From Mucilaginibacter sp. UBA4741 (GTDB taxonomy: Bacteria; Bacteroidota; Bacteroidia; Sphingobacteriales; Sphingobacteriaceae): a stretch of 27,742 nucleotides of DNA. Made by a program: the position numbers and the translations under genes. The stretch is taken from assembly GCA_002403905.1 (NCBI GenBank), contig DHIR01000261.1:1-27742 (forward strand), written 5' to 3'. The notes under the pieces were generated by a model. That model did not search any database. It saw nothing but the letters and a program-made list of their open reading frames with translations, and was not told the DNA's origin. Positions 15,335 through 22,482 of the stretch are shown one piece after another (the first letter of the stretch is position 1; the number at the start of each line of letters is the position of its first letter).

Positions 15335-16699
15335 GTGCAAAAACTTAAATACGAGCGGCCGTACATTAAAAAACTTAATGCCGGTGTCATGAACAAATTT
15401 GGCACGCGGACAGAAACCCAGCCGTTAAGCCATATTGATGGGGTTGCTGTAAAAAAATTAATAGAGCAATACGGTTCGCCGCTATTTGTCCTGTCCGAAA
15501 AACAGGTGCGCCGCAATATACGTTCGGCATTGCGCGCATTTAAAACCCGTTATCCGTCTGTACAATTTGCCTGGAGTTATAAAACCAATTATTTAAACGC
15601 GGTTTGCAATATATTTCACCAAGAAGGTAGTTGGGCCGAGGTAGTGTCGGGTGTTGAGTACCGAAAGGCATTAGGCAACAATATACCGGGCACACAGATC
15701 ATTTTTAATGGCCCGGGTAAGAAAAGGCAGGATTTGGTATTGGCTATCGAAAACGATTCGCTGATACATATCGATCACTTCGACGAGCTATACACCATTT
15801 TAGAAATATGCGATACCCTCGATAAAAAACCACGCGTAGCTATCCGTGTAAATATGGATACCGGCGTTTACCCGGTCTGGGACCGCTTCGGTTTTAATTA
15901 TGAGAACGAAGAGGCGTGGAGCGCTATATCAAAAATTATATCATCAGGCAAAATGCGCTTAGTGGGTTTGCATTGCCATATAGGTACGTTTATGCTTTCT
16001 ACATCGGCCTATAGCGTTGCCGCGACAAAAATGTGCAACCTGGCTATGCGTTGCCGTAACCAATTAAATAACCCGGTCGAGTACCTGGATATGGGGGGCG
16101 GCTTACCATCAACCAATACCTTAAAAGGCGCTTATTTGCCGGGGGTAGATACCGTACCATCGGTTGATGATTTTGCTGAAGCTATAACCACCGCCATTTT
16201 AGAGTACGGTTTTAAGCAGGAAGAACTGCCCATGTTGATAATGGAATGTGGCAGGGTATTAATAGACGATGCAGGTTATTTACTGGGCAGCGTTATTGCC
16301 AACAAACGTTTAAGCGATGGCCGCCGCGCCACTATTATGGATTTTGGTGTTAACACATTATTTACCTCTTTTTGGTATGACCACCAGATAAGCCCTGCGC
16401 AGGAGTTTACCCAACATACTGAGAATATGGTATTATACGGCCCGCTCTGTATGAACATAGACGTGGTGCGCGAAAGCATAAACTTACCCATGCTTAACCC
16501 GGGCGACCATTTGGTGGTACATAAAGTTGGTGCCTACAACATGACCCAGTGGATGCAGTTTATTATGAGCCGCCCTGCAATTGTGTTGATAGATGAGAAC
16601 CAACAACCACATTTAATAAGACAAGCAGAAACATTAGAGTATATGGAAGCACCCGAAGCCATACCACAACATTTAACATCGGATAAAACTAGCAAGTGA
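15335..16699 (+). CDS. Fold-type III PLP-dependent decarboxylase with N-terminal leader-like tag
   Basis: A 454-residue member of the LysA-like (alanine-racemase-barrel) decarboxylases. PLP lysine is K83 in FAWSYKTNYLNAVC; LVGLHCHIGT and DMGGGLPS are the ring-stacking and phosphate-side blocks; YGPLCMNIDVV carries the expected second-site cysteine C372; GAYNMTQWMQF closes the site. The usual EPGR motif is ECGR here (MECGRVLID), a departure from diaminopimelate decarboxylase. Translation can start at GTG 15335 (6 nt after the ligase stop) or ATG 15389. The GTG start adds residues 1-18, with YERPYIKKLNAG (Y6, P9, I11), resembling a YxxPxL RiPP leader; I prefer GTG for that reason. BtrK, which decarboxylates a carrier-bound glutamate, is a functional analogue. 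Substrate unknown; lysine synthesis is unlikely given the setting. Confidence 0.85.
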   Translation: MQKLKYERPYIKKLNAGVMNKFGTRTETQPLSHIDGVAVKKLIEQYGSPLFVLSEKQVRRNIRSALRAFKTRYPSVQFAWSYKTNYLNAVCNIFHQEGSWAEVVSGVEYRKALGNNIPGTQIIFNGPGKKRQDLVLAIENDSLIHIDHFDELYTILEICDTLDKKPRVAIRVNMDTGVYPVWDRFGFNYENEEAWSAISKIISSGKMRLVGLHCHIGTFMLSTSAYSVAATKMCNLAMRCRNQLNNPVEYLDMGGGLPSTNTLKGAYLPGVDTVPSVDDFAEAITTAILEYGFKQEELPMLIMECGRVLIDDAGYLLGSVIANKRLSDGRRATIMDFGVNTLFTSFWYDHQISPAQEFTQHTENMVLYGPLCMNIDVVRESINLPMLNPGDHLVVHKVGAYNMTQWMQFIMSRPAIVLIDENQQPHLIRQAETLEYMEAPEAIPQHLTSDKTSK

Positions 16700-18867
16700 G
16701 GAAGAGTTTAATATATACTGTACAGGCTGTTATTAATAGCTATGCTATTTTGTTTTTTTCGCAAAACAAGGTGTTGGGCGTTTTATTGCTGGTTGTTTCT
16801 TTTTTTAACCCCTTGGCAGGCGCAACTGGTTTAGGTTGTGTATTACTTTCAATGGGTATTGTATCTGTAATGGGGTACGATAAAGAAAGTATCCGCATGG
16901 GTTTTTATAGTTTCAATGCTTTGTTGCTGGGGATTGGCTTTGGTACATTTTATTTGTTCAGTACAGCCTTTTTAGTGTGGATATTTGTGGCTTGTGTGAT
17001 GGTAACCATGTTAAGTGTTACGCTGGCTTATGCATTAGGAAAGCAGGGTTTGCCTTTATTGTCTTTGCCGTTTGTAATTACATTCTGGTTATTGCTGCTG
17101 GCAGTAAACAGCATTTACCACATGGGGCTGGAGCAACGAAACAGCGCTGTATTAAACGAAATCAACAATATAGGCGAGGGCAGCGTTTACATCTTACCAG
17201 GCATATTAAACTTTATAAAACTACCGCATTATTTCACGTTGTTTTTTAGAGCGTTAAGTGCTGTGTTGTTTCAAAACAGCGTAATAACAGGCATAATAAT
17301 AAGTATAGGCTTGCTTATACATTCGCGTATAAATTTTAGTTTACTGGTACTGGCTTTTATAGCCGCTTGCCTGTTTAACAAATTTACGGGTACCTATGCC
17401 GATGGAATAAGCTATTACCATTTAGGCAGTAATTTGATAATGGCAGCGGGTGCCATTGGCAGTTTTTTTCTGATACCATCTGTTCGCTCTTATTTATGGG
17501 CGTTGGTAAGTATCCCGGTTTCCTTTTTGTTGATAAACGGACTTTCAAGAGTATTTGGTATTTATGATCTGCCAATACTATCGTTGCCTTTTTGTGTGGT
17601 GACTATATTATTTCTTTGCTTTTTTAGGTTGCGTATTAACGCAGGCAAACTGCAGCTTACCATATTACAGCATTACTCGCCCGAGCGGAACTTATACCAA
17701 TACTTAAACGGTAAAGAGCGTTTGGCAGATCTAAACTACTTTAACTTAAATCTGCCGTTTATGGGTGTGTGGACGGTGTCCCAAGGCTATGACGGCAGCA
17801 TTACCCATAAGGCCGATTGGGGCAAGGCGCTTGATTTTGTGATAGAGGATGAAGAACATCAAACCTATAAATATCCGGGTACAAGGTTAGAGCATTTTTA
17901 CAGCTATAACAAACCCGTTTTAGCCTGCGGCGATGGTACTATTGAAGAAGTAGTAAACCACGTAGCGGATAATGAACTGGGCCAGGTAAATACAATCGAA
18001 AACTGGGGTAATACTGTAGTGATAAAACACTTGAACGGCTTATACAGCAAAGTATCGCACCTAAAAAAGAACTCTGTTAAAGTTAAGGCAGGCGATTTTG
18101 TTAAGCAAGGCGATATGCTGGGCATGTGTGGTAATTCGGGCCGGTCGCCAGAGCCGCATTTGCATTTCCAGGTGCAGGTAACACCATACATCGGCTCAAA
18201 AACTATAGCTTACCCGTTTGCTTATTATGTTGATCAAAAAGATCCGCAGGATAAACTGCGTAGCTTTAAAATCCCTACAGAAGGGACAGAGTTAAGCGCT
18301 GTAGAAATTAACACTACTATTAAACAGGCGTTTAAATTGCAGCCGGGCTATATGGCAACTGTAATAACTCCTAATCGCGATGCCGAGTATTTTGAGGTTT
18401 TTACCGATGCGTTTAATCAAACCTACATCTACAGTAAAACAACCGGGGCTACTGCCTATTTTATAAATAACGGTACCGCGTTTTATTTCACCAGCTTTTA
18501 TGGTGATCAAAACTCGCTTTTGTACTTTTTCTACCTGGCAGCTTATAAGGTGATTTTTACAACAGATGCGGCCATATCTGTAACAGATACTTATCCGCTG
18601 CAATTATTAACAGATAAAGCCGCTTTATGGTTGCAAGATCTGTTGGCACCGTTTGGCCAGTTTATAAAATTAAGCTATACCAATTTATCCGTTATAAACA
18701 CTCACGGTATAACTATAACGGCGGCGCAACGCAAGCATGTTTTTGGCAAGCACAAACAAATAATGGAGGCAGTTATTGAGCTGGACAGGGGCAATATAAA
18801 TGCCTTCACCGTTAACATAAACAATACTAAAGTTGAAGCACAATGGATCACAGAAAACACATATTGA
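16696..18867 (+). CDS. Urea-transporter domain fused to M23 metallopeptidase
   Basis: A 723-residue fusion. Residues about 5-315 are a urea-transporter (UT) channel with two homologous halves. Each half carries the filter motif LPxxTxPF with Ser for Thr: LPLLSLPF (119-126) and LPILSLPF (292-299). FFNPLAGATG and GFYSFNALLLGIGFG are further family marks. Residues about 355-515 are an M23 (LytM) peptidase with zinc ligands H371 and D380 (HKADWGKALD, the long-spacing variant), catalytic H455 in KVSHL and H488/H490 in PHLHFQ. Residues about 520-723 are an extra domain I do not recognise. The peptidase should face the periplasm. Start is GTG overlapping the decarboxylase stop (GTGA), so translation is coupled. 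The fusion suggests a solute channel tied to peptidoglycan remodelling. Confidence 0.87.
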   Translation: MRKSLIYTVQAVINSYAILFFSQNKVLGVLLLVVSFFNPLAGATGLGCVLLSMGIVSVMGYDKESIRMGFYSFNALLLGIGFGTFYLFSTAFLVWIFVACVMVTMLSVTLAYALGKQGLPLLSLPFVITFWLLLLAVNSIYHMGLEQRNSAVLNEINNIGEGSVYILPGILNFIKLPHYFTLFFRALSAVLFQNSVITGIIISIGLLIHSRINFSLLVLAFIAACLFNKFTGTYADGISYYHLGSNLIMAAGAIGSFFLIPSVRSYLWALVSIPVSFLLINGLSRVFGIYDLPILSLPFCVVTILFLCFFRLRINAGKLQLTILQHYSPERNLYQYLNGKERLADLNYFNLNLPFMGVWTVSQGYDGSITHKADWGKALDFVIEDEEHQTYKYPGTRLEHFYSYNKPVLACGDGTIEEVVNHVADNELGQVNTIENWGNTVVIKHLNGLYSKVSHLKKNSVKVKAGDFVKQGDMLGMCGNSGRSPEPHLHFQVQVTPYIGSKTIAYPFAYYVDQKDPQDKLRSFKIPTEGTELSAVEINTTIKQAFKLQPGYMATVITPNRDAEYFEVFTDAFNQTYIYSKTTGATAYFINNGTAFYFTSFYGDQNSLLYFFYLAAYKVIFTTDAAISVTDTYPLQLLTDKAALWLQDLLAPFGQFIKLSYTNLSVINTHGITITAAQRKHVFGKHKQIMEAVIELDRGNINAFTVNINNTKVEAQWITENTY

Positions 18868-20036
18868 TTTTTCTTTGCGTGCTGATTGTTGGCATTGCTA
18901 ATGCGCAGACAATAAAAAGCTTTAACGAGGCCGACAGTGTTTCTAACGCGCAATATATGGCGGGCAACTGGCGACAATTGATCGTTACCGGTCAGCGGGC
19001 CATTGACGCGGGTTTTGACTCGCCGGCTTTAAGGCAACGACTGGGCTATGCTCGTTTGCTTACCAGCGATTATTCGGCAGCGTTAAAAGAGTATGCCGAG
19101 GTGTTTAAAAATGACTCGCATAACCAACCCGCCCGGTATTATGCGTACTTGTGCCACAAGTATCTTAACCAGGACCCCGGCGCTTCATATAATGCTGCTT
19201 ACCTTGATACCAGTCAGCAAAAAAGTGAAAATATAACACCCTACGGTTTAATAAATGTAGGGGTCGAAAGCGGTTTAAAGTATAATAATAATACTTACCG
19301 GGGCACGTCCAGTTATACCCGGGTATATTTAACTAACCGCTTATCATGGCGGTGGCAGTTGGAGCAATCGGTGGCGTATTTTAGTCAATATATATCGGGC
19401 AGCACAGTACAAATACCTGGATCCGCGTTAGTTGCAACCATTAACAGTAACGACCAGCAATTTGAATACTATGGCAAAATAAGCTATAGCCTTACCGAAA
19501 ACCTGCAGCTAATGGCAGCCTACCATTATTTAAACACCAATTACGAAAGTGTATCATACAGCAATAATATTGGCTTTGCCGGGTTAAGATATTCTGGCAC
19601 GGGTTTTACTTTACAGGGTGATATTAACATGGGCAATATGATAGGCCATCATATAAATCAATATAATGCTTCGGTAATGTATTACCCCATGGGTAATTTG
19701 GACTTTTATACCATAAGCCGTGGTTCATACCTGGACCAGAATAGTGCGGGGGTGGGTGTTTTTCAACAGAGTGTAGGCTATAAGGTATTTAAGAATACGT
19801 GGGCAGAAACATCGGGTACATTTGGCAATCTTAATAATTATATTGATGCTGATGGATTGTATATTTACAATGCCATTGATGGTACCAAACTAAAACTGGG
19901 CGAAACCGTTTTTTACCAGTTAAATAAACACATACTACTACAATTAAATTATACATACGAGAAAAAGCAGGACGAAATACATAGTTTAAACTATAATCAA
20001 AACTCTATTACCGCAGGACTATTATGGAAATTTTAA
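18843..20036 (+). CDS. Outer-membrane beta-barrel protein with N-terminal TPR (YaiO-like)
   Basis: A 397-residue exported protein. Residues 1-22 are a signal peptide (ILIFLCVLIVGIANAQ). Residues about 30-120 hold TPR-like helices (RLGYARLLTSDYSAALKEYA, PARYYAYLCHKYL). From about 135 on, alternating amphipathic strands with many aromatic residues run to a terminal WKF, the usual outer-membrane barrel ending, as in YaiO-type proteins. The start overlaps the preceding gene by 25 nt, so it is translated as part of the operon. Role is inferred: an outer-membrane pore or docking barrel for what the upstream channel and enzymes handle. A structural or secretion-scaffold role is also possible. Confidence 0.8.
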   Translation: MDHRKHILIFLCVLIVGIANAQTIKSFNEADSVSNAQYMAGNWRQLIVTGQRAIDAGFDSPALRQRLGYARLLTSDYSAALKEYAEVFKNDSHNQPARYYAYLCHKYLNQDPGASYNAAYLDTSQQKSENITPYGLINVGVESGLKYNNNTYRGTSSYTRVYLTNRLSWRWQLEQSVAYFSQYISGSTVQIPGSALVATINSNDQQFEYYGKISYSLTENLQLMAAYHYLNTNYESVSYSNNIGFAGLRYSGTGFTLQGDINMGNMIGHHINQYNASVMYYPMGNLDFYTISRGSYLDQNSAGVGVFQQSVGYKVFKNTWAETSGTFGNLNNYIDADGLYIYNAIDGTKLKLGETVFYQLNKHILLQLNYTYEKKQDEIHSLNYNQNSITAGLLWKF

Positions 20037-20644
20037 AACGAATCCCCCTCATTGTTTTATTAATGTTAGGTGCTGTTAAGCTACAGGCACAAACCGGCAC
20101 CGTGCTGCAAAAAGTTTTTAAAAACAGCTATGCCGATGAGAATAATAAAAATTATACAGCCGCAATTAATGATATCACGCCTTATTATTCAGAAGGTAGT
20201 TATGAGCTGAATGTAAGGCTTGGCTGGTTAAATTATCTCAATAAAAGCTACAATGCCTCGCAAAATTATTATGCCAAAGCCATTGCCGTAAAGCCGGCTG
20301 CTATAGAGGCTAAGTTTGGTTACATTAAACCTTTATCATACCTGCAAAGCTGGGATAAGGTGGTTGATCAATACCTGGCAATAATTAAAATAGACCCGCA
20401 AAATACCCAGGCTAATTATTGGTTAGGTGTTATCTATTATAACCGTAAACAGTATGACGCTGCAATAAGATGTTTTAAAGTAGTGATTAACTTATATCCA
20501 TTTGATTATGATGGCAACCACATGCTGGCCTGGTCATGTTTATTCTCAGGCAAAAAGGCCGAAGCTCAAACTTACTTTGAAAAAGCCCTTTTAATTAAGC
20601 CTGACGATACTTCAAGCCTGGATGGTTTAAGCAAATCCAAGTAG
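20024..20644 (+). CDS. Periplasmic TPR protein
   Basis: A 206-residue protein with a signal peptide (LIVLLMLGAVKLQAQ, residues about 9-23) and about four tetratricopeptide repeats from residue 45 to the end, for example YYAKAIAVKPAAIEAKFGYI, YWLGVIYYNRKQYDAAIRCF and YFEKALLIKPDDTSSLDGL. TPR repeats are protein-binding scaffolds; no catalytic motif is present. It overlaps the barrel gene by 13 nt and is the last gene of the operon. Its TPRs and those at the barrel N-terminus suggest the two proteins work together at the inner face of the outer membrane (inference). Confidence 0.85.
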   Translation: MEILKRIPLIVLLMLGAVKLQAQTGTVLQKVFKNSYADENNKNYTAAINDITPYYSEGSYELNVRLGWLNYLNKSYNASQNYYAKAIAVKPAAIEAKFGYIKPLSYLQSWDKVVDQYLAIIKIDPQNTQANYWLGVIYYNRKQYDAAIRCFKVVINLYPFDYDGNHMLAWSCLFSGKKAEAQTYFEKALLIKPDDTSSLDGLSKSK

Positions 20645-20712
20645 TTTTTATTTGTTTATCGATTCATTAAGCGCTTTCATCGATATATCCTGAAATTCAT
20701 TTGTGACGCTTA

Positions 20713-20720
20713 TACATTTG
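20713..20720 (+). promoter_or_regulatory. Bacteroidota -7 box before the PepSY-like lipoprotein gene
   Basis: TACATTTG matches TAnnTTTG. It would place the transcript start near 20726, about 33 nt before the ATG at 20759. A well-spaced -33 element was not obvious. It suggests the lipoprotein gene is transcribed separately from the operon that ends at 20644. Confidence 0.4.
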
Positions 20721-20758
20721 GTTAAGAATTAATAATTAACCATTTAAATGATAAACAA

Positions 20759-21673
20759 ATGAGAACAACCAGATTTTATTCCCTGATCTTACTTGCCGCA
20801 ATGGTGAGCGTATTTGCTGCTTGTCAAAAAAACGCTGTTAGCCCGTCAAGTACAACTACCAATGCAACCACCACCGGTGTAATAGCTATAACAACTTCAA
20901 CCGGATTGGCTGGTTCAAGCAGCTCGACAACTACAGACAGTATTTATTTAACGGGATGCTTTGGGGACCATGATAAAAAGGATACCGTAGCATTTAGCCC
21001 CATACCAGCAGCTGTAGGTACTTATTTAACCGCAAATTATGATGGCTATACTTTTGTAAAAGGCTATAAAATAACCAATGATACAAAAACAGTTATCAAT
21101 TACATTGTAGTTATTAAGTTGAATGGTAATCTTATAGGCTTAAAATTTACAGCTACAGGTGTATTTGTTAATGTATTAGAACAACGCGAAGGTGATGATT
21201 TGAAGGGCCCCGGATTCCACCATGGCGGCCCGTTTGATGATCGTGAAGGGTTCCATAAAGACACCATCGCGCTATCGGCCATACCAACCGTGGTGAAAAC
21301 TTTCTTCAGCATTACTTATCCTACCGATACCTTGTTACATGCCGTTGTAGCGCATGATAATATTTATATCCTGATCAGTAAAAATCAAACGCTTTATGCT
21401 ACGACAATTACAGATGGAGGCAAATTGGTTAGGCGTATACAAATAGATGCAAACCCTGCTAAACATACCGCCGTTTTACAAGCTGCTCTTCCGGCTGCAA
21501 TTACCACTTATTTAACTGCTACTTATCCGGGTTATGTATTTGATAAAGCTTTTTCTGCCAGCAATAAAAGCGGCGTGCTGGAGTATTCGGTGTTTATTAC
21601 ATCAAACAGTACCAGGTATGTGGTGAGATTTGACGCCAGCGGAGTTTTCATTAAAGTAATGCCTGTACGCTAA
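20759..21673 (+). CDS. Lipoprotein with three PepSY-like repeats
   Basis: A 304-residue lipoprotein. The leader ends with the lipobox VFAAC (C22), followed by a Ser/Thr-rich linker to about residue 60. Three similar units of about 65-90 residues follow. Each opens with a helix of the type IPAAVGTYLTANY, IPTVVKTFFSITYP or LPAAITTYLTATYPG and then strands ending FxATGVFVNV or FDASGVFIKV. This layout resembles the PepSY-like (PF11396) family of Bacteroidota, whose role is not settled and may be inhibition or binding of secreted enzymes. A Gly/His/Asp-rich patch between units 1 and 2 (GFHHGGPFDDREGFHKD) could bind metal. It has its own promoter candidate and ends at a good terminator. Confidence 0.75.
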   Translation: MRTTRFYSLILLAAMVSVFAACQKNAVSPSSTTTNATTTGVIAITTSTGLAGSSSSTTTDSIYLTGCFGDHDKKDTVAFSPIPAAVGTYLTANYDGYTFVKGYKITNDTKTVINYIVVIKLNGNLIGLKFTATGVFVNVLEQREGDDLKGPGFHHGGPFDDREGFHKDTIALSAIPTVVKTFFSITYPTDTLLHAVVAHDNIYILISKNQTLYATTITDGGKLVRRIQIDANPAKHTAVLQAALPAAITTYLTATYPGYVFDKAFSASNKSGVLEYSVFITSNSTRYVVRFDASGVFIKVMPVR

Positions 21674-21700
21674 TTATTCTTTTCCCTATATTTAGTTTAG

Positions 21701-21729
21701 CCCGACTCCTGTATGGAGCCGGGTTTTTT
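21701..21729 (+). terminator. Intrinsic terminator after the PepSY-like gene
   Basis: CCCGACTCC and GGAGCCGGG pair with one mismatch around TGTAT, followed directly by six T residues (21724-21729). It lies 27 nt past the stop codon, a classic position. Confidence 0.85.
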
Positions 21730-21912
21730 ATGTTTGTTTGTTACTTTTACCGGGTGGATAAGCGCAAGAAAAAAAGGAACTTGTTTGTTGTTGGCCTGGT
21801 TATAGGCATAGCCGTTGGCGAAGCCATGCATCACCTTGCGTTGGGTATTGCATTTGGCATTTTACTGGGTTTAATTATGCGCGAGCTATACGAACGTAAA
21901 ACCGGTTATTGA
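21730..21912 (+). CDS. Small membrane protein, function unknown
   Basis: An open frame of 60 codons starting at the ATG right after a terminator T-tract. A GTG at 21754 (codon 9) is an alternative and perhaps better start, since the ATG would lie at the very edge of the terminator. The protein has a basic segment (DKRKKKRN), then two close hydrophobic stretches (LFVVGLVIGIAVGEA and ALGIAFGILLGLIM) and a charged end (RELYERKTGY), a typical glycine-rich hairpin membrane protein. It ends exactly where the convergent lipoprotein gene ends, with no bases between the two stop codons. I do not recognise a named family. Confidence 0.5.
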   Translation: MFVCYFYRVDKRKKKRNLFVVGLVIGIAVGEAMHHLALGIAFGILLGLIMRELYERKTGY

Positions 21913-22392
21913 TTAGCGATGATCCTTAGGGCCTACCTTATATTGTATAGCGTAAGTTGCTGTTTCATCAGTTTGCTGCCTACCGGTTTTAGTGTTTAGT
22001 TTAAGCGGCTTTTGCGATAATTGGTTGTCTTTTAATAAAAACTCAACACTGATTGTATCCTTTTCTCCTTCTTGCATAAATCCCCAGATGGCGCTTATGG
22101 TGTCGTTTTTTAATGTGCCTTCAATAATACCACTACGGCCATCTTTTTTATTGGGATACCAATCCATTAACCCGCTTACCTGCTCACCATGTACAAACAG
22201 ATCAATTAGAGTGCTGTCTTTTCCCTGCTTATTTGTAAAATGTAATGAATAGGCAACGGTTCTGGCACTTTCGGTTTGTTTAGGTATCGCGTAGCTGTTA
22301 ATAGCGACATCAGCACCGGTTTCTTTTTTTTGTGGCGATGAGCAAGCTGTTATAAATAGCGAGACAAGACCGGTTAAGATTATATATTTCAT
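21913..22392 (-). CDS. Small lipoprotein, function unknown
   Basis: A 159-residue predicted lipoprotein. The leader MKYIILTGLVSLFITAC has a lipobox at C17. The mature part is made of predicted beta strands (VAYSLHFTNKQGKDSTLIDL, VSGLMDWYPNKKDGRSGIIE, DTISAIWGFMQEGEKDTISV), which suggests a small beta-barrel or sandwich. The DWYPxxKDGRxGxxxGT stretch is familiar from uncharacterised Bacteroidota lipoproteins. It is convergent with the small membrane protein gene; both stops abut. No partner gene suggests a role. Confidence 0.75.
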   Translation of the reverse strand: MKYIILTGLVSLFITACSSPQKKETGADVAINSYAIPKQTESARTVAYSLHFTNKQGKDSTLIDLFVHGEQVSGLMDWYPNKKDGRSGIIEGTLKNDTISAIWGFMQEGEKDTISVEFLLKDNQLSQKPLKLNTKTGRQQTDETATYAIQYKVGPKDHR

Positions 22393-22468
22393 TATTATCC
22401 AACAGTAATTAAACAGTAAAAATTTGCTGTAAACAGCACGTTAAGTAACATTCAAAATTCTTTTTTTA

Positions 22469-22476
22469 TAGGTTTG
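22469..22476 (+). promoter_or_regulatory. Bacteroidota -7 box directly before the GNAT gene
   Basis: TAGGTTTG matches TAnnTTTG and ends 6 nt before the ATG at 22483, the same distance as for aat. This implies a start of transcription at or beside the start codon. It also argues against translation from the TTG at 22474, which lies inside the box. Confidence 0.45.
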
Positions 22477-22482
22477 CTTTTG

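Noticed and set aside
13998..16699. A pyrroloquinoline quinone biosynthesis cluster
   Set aside because: Only the PqqD-like fold is shared. PqqA, PqqB, PqqC and the radical SAM PqqE are all missing.
15335..16699. Plain lysA (diaminopimelate decarboxylase) annotation
   Set aside because: EPGR is ECGR, there are no lysine-pathway neighbours, and the operon context points elsewhere; the class is kept but not the substrate.
20657..20685. TATCGAT/ATCGATA inverted repeat after the operon as its terminator
   Set aside because: The stem is only 7 bp with a 15-nt loop and no T-tract follows.
22474..22482. TTG start for the GNAT gene
   Set aside because: It overlaps the probable promoter box and adds only three residues before the family start at ATG 22483.
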